A DNA stretch of 62,502 nucleotides from Hortaea werneckii. Lineage: Eukaryota > Ascomycota > Dothideomycetes > Mycosphaerellales > Teratosphaeriaceae. The notes beneath the pieces were generated by a model. It saw only the letters and a program-made list of their open reading frames with translations, did not search any database and had not been told where the DNA came from. Position 1 is the first letter of the stretch. Every line of letters starts with the position of its first letter. Below, piece after piece: positions 55,988 to 62,502 of the stretch. The position numbers were made by a program, and so were the translations under genes. The DNA is taken from NCBI GenBank assembly GCA_037044905.1, contig JBAOKB010000032.1:1-62502 (forward strand), given 5' to 3'.

Positions 55988-57388
55988 ATGGATGCCTGGC
56001 CTCGTGAAGCAGAAGAGAAGTCGACCTTCACCGTTCTAGTAACAGGCGCGAACAGGTAGGTAGGACTTTAGGCATTGCTTTTCCATTGGTCGAACACGAC
56101 TGACAAGTCTCCGCACAGTGGCCTTGGTTTCTCCATCTGCTGCCGTCTCATCGAGGAGTTCCTCTACACCCGTCCTCAGTCACAAATTCTGCAGCTATTC
56201 TTCTCCACCCGAGATACAGCGAAGAGCGACGATACCCTCCGCCGTCTGAATGCGCACCTCGAAAAGACGATCCGAGACGCGAATGCCCGGACCGAGGGCG
56301 TGAGGCTACTGTTGCAAGGGCGAGTCAGGCTCGAAGGCGTCCTGGTAGACCTGACGAGGTTGTCTACGGTGCAAGGTCTCGCAAGGCAGTTGCTGAAAAG
56401 AGGTGAGGTGCTTGATGCGGTCATATGGAATGCAGGCATACCTGGGTGGAAGGGCCTCAATTGGCCGAGAGCGATCTGGGAAGTCTGCACCGATCTAGTC
56501 CACGCGTGCATATACCCTTCATATCCTGTTCCGGACGTGGGCCTGCTGGCTAAGCCGCAGCTCCAAGGAAATGCAACAGGGCAAGACGCGAAGGGGATCG
56601 CTGCTACGGCCTCCTCGCGACAAAGCGAAGAACCGAAGCTAGGCCAGGTCTTCCTCGCGAACGTTTTTGGGCATTACATGCTCACTCATTGGTTAGCGCC
56701 TCTACTGACACCCGAGAGTCGCATCATATGGATCTCTTCCATCTCGGCCGTGCCTTCCACCTTCTCGATTGAAGACCTCCAGGGCCTAGCATCTCATACC
56801 GCTTACGAGGGATCGAAACGTCTCACCGATCTGATGGTCTTGACTTCAGAACTACCGTCGACTGCACCCTACGTTTCGAGCTTCATGGCCTCTAAGGAGC
56901 GAGGACAGCCGAAGCCGAAGATGCTCGTCACGCATCCTGGTGTGGTGGGCACTTCTATCTCCGGTCTCAACTGGTTCATGACCGTGTGTATGATGGGCGC
57001 CTTCTACCTTGCACGTCTGCTTGGCTCGCCGTGGCACCCTATCGATCCTTACAAAGGCGCGATCAGCGCCGCTTTCGCTGCACTTTCTCCCCTCTCTCAA
57101 CTTGTGGACTTTGAGCAGGTTGAAGGCAAGGGCAAGTGGGGAAGCTCAACTGATGTTCATGGGAACGAGAGAGTAGGTAGGACGGAGGTAGAAGGCTGGG
57201 GCTACTGTGGCGAGGTCGGGAAGGTCCCGAGAGGAAGCGTGATTAGTAAATCAGTGATGACTGGCAAATATCGAGGTCATCGTGAAACTACGAGGGAAAT
57301 GCGGGAGCAGTTCGAGGCGGACGGAAGGACTGTGTGGAAAGAAATGGAGGCATTAAGACTCGAATGGGAACAGAGGCTTGGAGTCTAG
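55988..57388 (+). CDS. ERG27: 3-keto sterol reductase (SDR family)
   Basis: Exons 55988-56055 and 56119-57388 (1338 nt, 445 aa). The first exon gives MDAWPREAEE and TFTVLVTGAN; the join completes the NADPH motif TGANSGLGF (residues 19-27) and runs into SICCRLIEEF, as in Erg27. NAG is at 127-129 (WNAGIPG) and the active-site pair is Tyr252/Lys256 in TAYEGSKR. A hydrophobic segment near residue 310 (MTVCMMGAFYLARLLG) may bind the ER membrane. Erg27 reduces the 3-keto group after C4 demethylation in ergosterol synthesis, with Erg25, Erg26 and Erg28, and it stabilises Erg7 in yeast. It is the target of fenhexamid in some fungi. The intron is 63 nt. Confidence 0.94.
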
Positions 57389-57672
57389 ATCTCAAGGGAA
57401 TCTGAAATTTGGGAAGTACTTTTGTGCTGCCGCAGGGCTACCCAGGTAATCGCGTTGGTAGCGCATGTATTCAGAGTCCATCTCACATTGGGACACGAGA
57501 GCCAGCTCACGTTCCAATACACTGTTCTTCCTCCAAGCACTCCAAGCACAGAACGCGAGACCGCAATCCGACCAATGCTGTCTCGAATATCCCATTGCAG
57601 CCACCACTGGTTCCCAGGCGACGATGAAGGGGATGCTTTTTCCCACAGAGCTTGTACCGTCTTTATGGGTCT
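57389..57672. other. Convergent spacer ERG27 / BTB with an open minus frame
   Basis: A minus frame runs from 57676 to 57392 (94 codons, ending QRDYLGSPAAAQKYF plus four residues). It begins at GTG and could be an alternative last exon of the BTB gene. No plus-strand gene is seen. Confidence 0.4.
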
Positions 57673-58431
57673 TCACCTATCCCAACGCGACCTGGCTACG
57701 GTCGATGTCGCAAGGAGTGCTCGGATTCGCGTTGGAAATGTGACCTGTTCGGAAGGACGATGTGTTTGATCGTACCTTCCCTTGGCTTGATACAGCTCGG
57801 TGATGAAGCCGGGATACTGACCCAAAAATTCGTAGCGGCTTTCCGGATCCTTAAACTCCTCAATCCGCTGCACGATAAACTCTGCGAAGACAATGCACAC
57901 GGGAGACTTGGTATCTATGGAGCTATAGGCGAGACTCAGGGTTTCGTTATCGACTGGATGAATGCCTTTTTCACACGCCGAACTTAGCAGACGGCGCAGC
58001 TCAAAAATGGCGGGGATCTGTAAACCCGGAACATCGTACGCGTCCCCGAATACCCACAATTCCACAAGGTCCTTGATGTGTTCTTGTAGTTGATCCTCAT
58101 TCGGTGTGGGTTCCTGGTGAGTGAAGTCGACTTGGCCACTGAAGGCGTAGTATTGGAAGTACTTGAACGTTTGTGGAGAGGTCTTCGGGAGTTTGATTTT
58201 GCGTTCCTCGCCTTCTCTGAAGCGACCTTCCTTGAGCGCGCAGGCAAACCACTCAAACTGGCACAGGATTCCTTCAAAGATTTGGAAGCTGGCTTTGCGG
58301 TCGCCCTCGCCGACCTCGATAGCGATTGTGGGACCGCAGAGGGCTCTATAATGCCGTTAGCGGTTGTCTTCCCTGAGAGAACACCGAAGCTGGTATTACT
58401 TGTGAAACGCCTCGGTCGTGAGCGGCGGCAT
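57673..58431 (-). CDS. BTB/POZ domain protein
   Basis: Exons 58431-58400 (32 nt) and 58345-57673 (705 nt, 234 aa). The join gives MPPLTTEAFHKALCGPTIAIEVGEG. The BTB fold spans residues 10-115: FQIFEGILCQFEWFACAL, REGEERKIKLPKTSPQTFKY, FQYYAFSGQVDF. After it comes ELWVFGDAYDVPGLQIPAIF, the conserved helix pair found in fungal BTB proteins. The intron is 54 nt with branch CTAAC. BTB proteins of this kind dimerise or act as Cullin-3 adaptors; no Kelch or zinc-finger domain follows. A donor-like GTACGA near 57776 leaves open a spliced C-terminus reaching 57392. The specific role is unknown. Confidence 0.85.
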
Positions 58432-59292
58432 GGTGCTGCAAGCTTCCCTAGTTCTTTGCGTCAGCTGGGGATGATCTTTGGTGGTGCGTATCTCCTCGTG
58501 TGTGACAGCGGTCGTGGTGCGAGCGTAGAGTGTAGGAGTATGGAAGTTCGAAGTCAAGGTGCAAATTTGCTGTTGAAGTTATGCGTGGCGTTGGGCTGCA
58601 CATGAGGAAGGAGCGATCGGTTGTTGTCGTGACGTATGTCGTGACTTCGATGTCCCAGGATGGCCAAGTGTGAGAGACACCTCTATGGGCCTCCAGGGAT
58701 GCATACGTCCATATCGTTATTTCGCTGAGAGTGCCGAGTGGACTGTCAATCCCGTTCAAGTACTCGACGCATTTGAGATGCTCGGGATATGTCTAACGCC
58801 ATGATGAGCAAGATGTGCTCAATCTTTGGGCACTTCTAGTTTTACTCCAGTGTTTCCAGCCGTCGATTTCCCTCATTGAGCAGGCTTAGGGTTACGCAGG
58901 GTTACTCATCTGCCCCAGATATCTGCTGTGACAATGAGATCTTGGTCCGGTCGATATACTTCTGTCTTGCTTTTGTTCTGCGACAATAGTCCATTTAACA
59001 ATCAATCGCCAATAAGCTTTCTGGCGAGGGCAAAGAACCGTGTAAGGCAGATCGCTTGAGAGTGAAAGCTTCATGCAAAACATGTGAAAAGCGACTGTCC
59101 TCAGGTCATCCGGCTTGCCACAATGGGGAAGGCGAAGGAGCTAAACAACACTTTCGAAGAGCCGCAGTTCGTTTAAGATGACTGCAAGGCCTTCCACAGC
59201 GGGCATGCAGTGATAGTTATCATAACATAGCTTGCCTGGGATGTAGGTTTGTATTCGCGTATGTTGGTATACTGAGACAATGATCCACCGTC
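58432..59292. other. Intergenic between BTB and rhomboid-like genes
   Basis: Promoter of the BTB gene and 3' flank of the next minus-strand gene. No gene seen. Confidence 0.5.
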
Positions 59293-60173
59293 TTATGCAC
59301 CCCTGAACTGATCGATGAGACCTCCCACCATTCCCCTTCTCCTTGCGCCCTCGCCCTGCCGTTGCGTTTCAATACCTGTCGCCCTTCCGGCTTCTCCCTC
59401 CATTCTTCTTCTCAAAGAAGCATACCGCTCTTTCTGACCTGTATGTCCGATGACCCAACTCGGCACTCTCCACCTAGCAGCCCCAGGCAGAACTTCCCGT
59501 CTGTAAGCAAACCCTACGATCCACCCGATACCCGCTGCTATCGCTGATCCAGGCAACTGTGAAAAGGCCAATTGAAGCGGGAGCAAATAGGACGTTGCTT
59601 TCGAGGTAAGTTCAAGGCCGTACTCGCGCTCGGAGGAGCCAGTTGCCGGCACCGGAGAAGACAGACGGTACTTGTAGATGTACGGAATCGCAGCGTGGTA
59701 CTGTGCGAGCAGAGCGAAGAGGATAGGGGTCGGGCCGGCAGGCAGATAATTGATGTATGCCCCACTAATGGGACGGATAACAGTCGCCAGGAGAATGGGA
59801 GGGAGGAGAATAGTATACGGCAGCGTAGCAATAAGAAAGGACTACTCACCCGTCAGCCTACCTGTGCTTGCCTACGAATATCAAAATCGCGATGTGTATG
59901 TCGCCCTACAGCAAACTTCCTTGTCCCCCACAATCGTTCAATGATCCTCAGCTGGTAAAGACTCATGGCAGCGAACAACACCTCGGTGCTGTTCGTATAG
60001 CACACTTGCCATGTGAGCAGACGCCAGAATTGCGCATATTCGAGGAGATGGGGCCGGACTTCGATCCAAAAGAAGTACTTGGTGTCCGTGAGGGTAGCAA
60101 GGAAGGAAGTCAAGATGATGCCGAACACAAGAAGTTTGGTGACTGGCGCGTTGGTGAACCCCGAAGTGATCAT
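59293..60173 (-). CDS. Rhomboid-like membrane protein, UBAC2/Dsc2 type without UBA
   Basis: Exons 60173-59910 and 59841-59293 (813 nt, 270 aa). The opening is SGFTNAPVTKLLVFGIILTS, followed by FFWIEVRPHLLEYAQFWRLL and NSTEVLFAAMSLYQLRIIERLWG. The join across the 68-nt intron (branch GCTGACG) gives KFASFLIATLPYTILLPPILL, then YLPAGPTPILFALLAQYHAAIP. About six helices are present. There is no GxSG serine nor catalytic His, so it is a rhomboid pseudoprotease. In fungi such proteins are part of the Golgi Dsc E3 ligase that triggers SREBP cleavage, or of ER quality control. Dsc2 usually ends in a UBA domain. This one ends after a basic Arg/Gly-rich tail (RREGEGARRRG-like, ending LIDQFRGA) with no UBA fold visible. 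Confidence 0.88.
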
Positions 60174-62502
60174 CTTGTAGACTCGTCAGGATGAACGCAA
60201 GCTGACTTGGGCACGCTGAATTCCCGGACAGACACGGTCTCGAATGACAGGTGGCTGTCGTCCACGGGGGTTGTCTGCTGTCTGCCCCACCAACTGAAGT
60301 CGTGCCTGAGCGGAAGTGAATGCCGCCAGGTACGAGATACGAATGCCTGGCTTCTTACCCCGGTCGGTATGGCAAGGACTTGAGGCTTGGCAAAGCCCTA
60401 GCTGAGGTGAACTTTGAACTTCACTTCTTCCTCTCTTTTCCTTATCGCACACCCTCCAACCTTCAACAAAGGCTTCAAGTACTTTTGAACTTTGACAACA
60501 CACAATTATGTCGTCGGCAAATCGGCTCGCTCATAATCTGCTCGACTTCGGCGAATGATCAGCCTGGCAAACCCGATACTTTCTCTATTCTCTCTTCATC
60601 GATTGGCGAGGTGCCTTCAACCTATGGATTGCTGTTGCCTCTGACCTCTTGCCCTGGCAACTTGAGGATCTGGCGACGTGTAACTTCCGCTGCGATCACG
60701 TATTCGTGCCCTACCTCTCCGACACGATGGCTCCATCGGCCAGCTCCCGCAGAATCTTGGTATACTTGAGTGCCAGCAAGAGTAGAAAGGCCAGAAGTAC
60801 AGCGTCGCATCCTTTGTGCCGCAGAGATAAGAGCTTGTGTATGAGGTCGCAGTGGTATGGTACTGACTGATGCTTCGGACATGCGCTTCCTGCAGCGCTT
60901 CCAAGACGAGGCTTGCTTTGAGCGAACCGGCGGTCTTGTGAATGAGAAAGATGCGCCCGAAAGGCTGCGACCCAGAAGATGACATGAGGTGAACCACTCC
61001 TGGAAATGGATTGTGCGCATGAGCATGCCGTTATGCCGTCGTGTGCTCCCACCGCTGATTGCTGACCGTCACACTAACCCTTCCTCTGCTATGTGCTCCT
61101 CTTCCGTGCGAGTCTCTGCCGACGAGAATGAAAACTGCGATACACTTGATCACCGACAGTGCCTTTGCCTCGCTGTCGCCACCGAGAGAAACAAGATCCT
61201 CAGCCTGGGCCCCGTCGCGTCGGCAAGCCGGCGTCACACACGCACCGACCGGATCCCTTCTCCCGACTAAGTTCGGCAGGATGTCGGGAAACCATTTCTC
61301 TCTATATAAGATCCAGTGCATCCAAGCATTTCAATCACAGTCAGTTGGGAAAGTGGTCCGGTTTCCCAGCCCATGGTCTTGACAACAAAAACACGGTTCA
61401 GTTCTGCCTAGGCCTCTCAATAAAAATTGAAGCTGCGAGCGCCCCACGGGGAAAATCGTGAAAACCAAAAATGTCGTAATTGGCCAGCGAGGAAATCTGG
61501 ATCCCGAGTACTACAGACTGGAAAAAATGTAAACCAGTATGAAGTTGAAAAACACAGACTTGTTTCGATAGCCAGATTGCGGTCTGGGAATCTTTTTTGG
61601 ATTTTTTCCCTCACTCTATCTTTCTCTTTTGTTTTTGTTTGTCTGAAGCATGAGCGTGCAAGACATTTGGGTGCGTGTTGTTAGGCACGAACAGGAGGGA
61701 AGTCGATCGAATCCCTTCCGCCCCTCCTCCTTTTCCAGACGCAGCCATGTACAACACATGTCTGCCGTCAAATACCTGCTGCACACCTTCCATTACTTCG
61801 CTGTGCCACTTCCTGTCGCATGTCGAAAGCATCCTGCAGCGCAAGAACCGTTTGGCTGGTTTGTTCAACACTCGTCTCTTAGAATTGTCTCAAGATTGGA
61901 ACGGGAGTTGCGCAAAGGCGACAATGCGCGGACAGGGAATCATGCTGCAAACCCCCGAAGCCATTGGAGAAAGATATTGCGACTACTTGAGCCTATTCAA
62001 GCTGGAAGATTCAATCAGGGGTTGGAATTGTTTCCTTGGGCGTCTGCCTCCACTCAGCGCCTTGCCAGGGGCTGGTTTCGAACTCGCGTGTTGCCCGCGA
62101 GGGGCGTCTGGGTCTGTGCAGCTTGCGCGCCATCCCTTTCGGCCTTCCAAGATTCTTGACGTTCTGACTTTAGCTGATCTCAAAATATAGAATCCCGGTA
62201 CGTTCACACCAAGTGTTAGAAAGTGGTGGTTAAGATCGCAACCTGGAAAACACTGCAACGCATCCTCCCTCACAGCGCCGCAGAGCTCGAGCCGCGCATT
62301 TTCAGACCAGTAGCAGGCGGAAGAGGCTGATAGCTGACAACGGCGACGACAGGGAGGTATGCAAGCTCGCAGCTTCCTACGTGCACTCGTGATTCCTATC
62401 ATGGCGCGGCACTCGTCTTGAAGAATGACAAACCAATCGCAATGGCTACTAAAATGAACTAATCTATCTTCTCCGAGAGTATCACTCAGGATAGCTGCCA
62501 CA
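60174..62502. other. Unresolved 2.3-kb right edge
   Basis: A CT-rich leader precedes an ATG at 60508, but that frame stops after 16 codons (TGA at 60556) and is then open to 60870. On the minus strand, frames at 60622-61052 include a hydrophobic stretch (DAVLLAFLLLLALKYTKIL) but no consistent splice model was found. A TATA box lies at 61303-61309. Frames in 61.4-62.5 kb on both strands have no recognisable features. A gene may run off the right edge. Confidence 0.4.
61303..61309 (+). promoter_or_regulatory. TATA box (TATATAA), possible promoter
   Basis: TATATAAG is followed 25-35 bases later by CATTTCAATCACAG, a plausible start region on the plus strand. No convincing downstream coding region was identified. 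Confidence 0.35.

Noticed and set aside
62061..62125. tRNA-like T-loop word GAGTTCGAAAC on the minus strand
   Set aside because: The flanking bases do not form a T stem and no acceptor stem or anticodon arm could be drawn.
61983..62501. 172-codon minus frame at the right edge
   Set aside because: It starts at a GTG at the edge, has many scattered Cys/Arg and no recognisable family; it may be chance, though the edge prevents a firm decision.
1..62502. CRISPR arrays, bacterial operons or insertion sequences
   Set aside because: No regularly spaced repeats, and the genes are eukaryotic with spliceosomal introns.

Overview
The window is nuclear DNA of a filamentous ascomycete. The evidence is short GT..AG introns (47-68 nt in most cases) with CTGAC or CTAAC branch sites, velvet and LaeA-type regulators, a NACHT-ankyrin NLR-like protein, nuclear-encoded ATP synthase subunit c, and a fused Nup98-Nup96 gene. 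The family mix suits Pezizomycotina, probably Dothideomycetes, but no rRNA or mitochondrial marker is present to fix the class. I found no tRNA, rRNA, CRISPR array or intact transposon.

Left part (1-24.6 kb): a six-exon LaeA-like methyltransferase (-) and a pisatin-demethylase-like P450 (+) diverge from a shared promoter region. A GPI-anchored-type S10 serine carboxypeptidase follows. Then come 5.3 kb without a recognisable gene, ending at a four-exon velvet regulator of VosA architecture. Next are a small His-rich protein, a D-2-hydroxyacid dehydrogenase, a multi-pass membrane protein, and the NACHT-ankyrin protein.

Middle (25-44 kb): a WBP2-like GRAM protein with an 11-nt first exon, a GH53 endo-galactanase, a DUF1989 protein with a long disordered insert, a secreted Thr-rich protein, a DUF1275 membrane protein, a medium-chain reductase, a single-pass membrane protein with a long Pro/Ser-rich tail, a METTL21-type methyltransferase, nuclear ATP9, and a 2-oxoglutarate/Fe(II) dioxygenase.

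Right part (44-62.5 kb): NUP145 (Nup98-Nup96, 2031 aa over two exons), a Cnn_1N coiled-coil protein, ERG27 sterol 3-ketoreductase, a BTB protein, a rhomboid-like membrane protein of the UBAC2/Dsc2 type, and 2.3 kb of unresolved sequence.

The genes do not form one pathway. Links that can be suggested are: two regulators of the LaeA/velvet kind (development and secondary metabolism) near a lone P450, with no PKS or NRPS backbone in the window; secreted hydrolases (S10, GH53); and sterol biology (ERG27 next to a Dsc2-like protein of the SREBP-cleavage system). Spliced models were built by hand. In every multi-exon model the exon lengths sum to a multiple of three and the joined protein reads through a family-conserved segment, except where stated.
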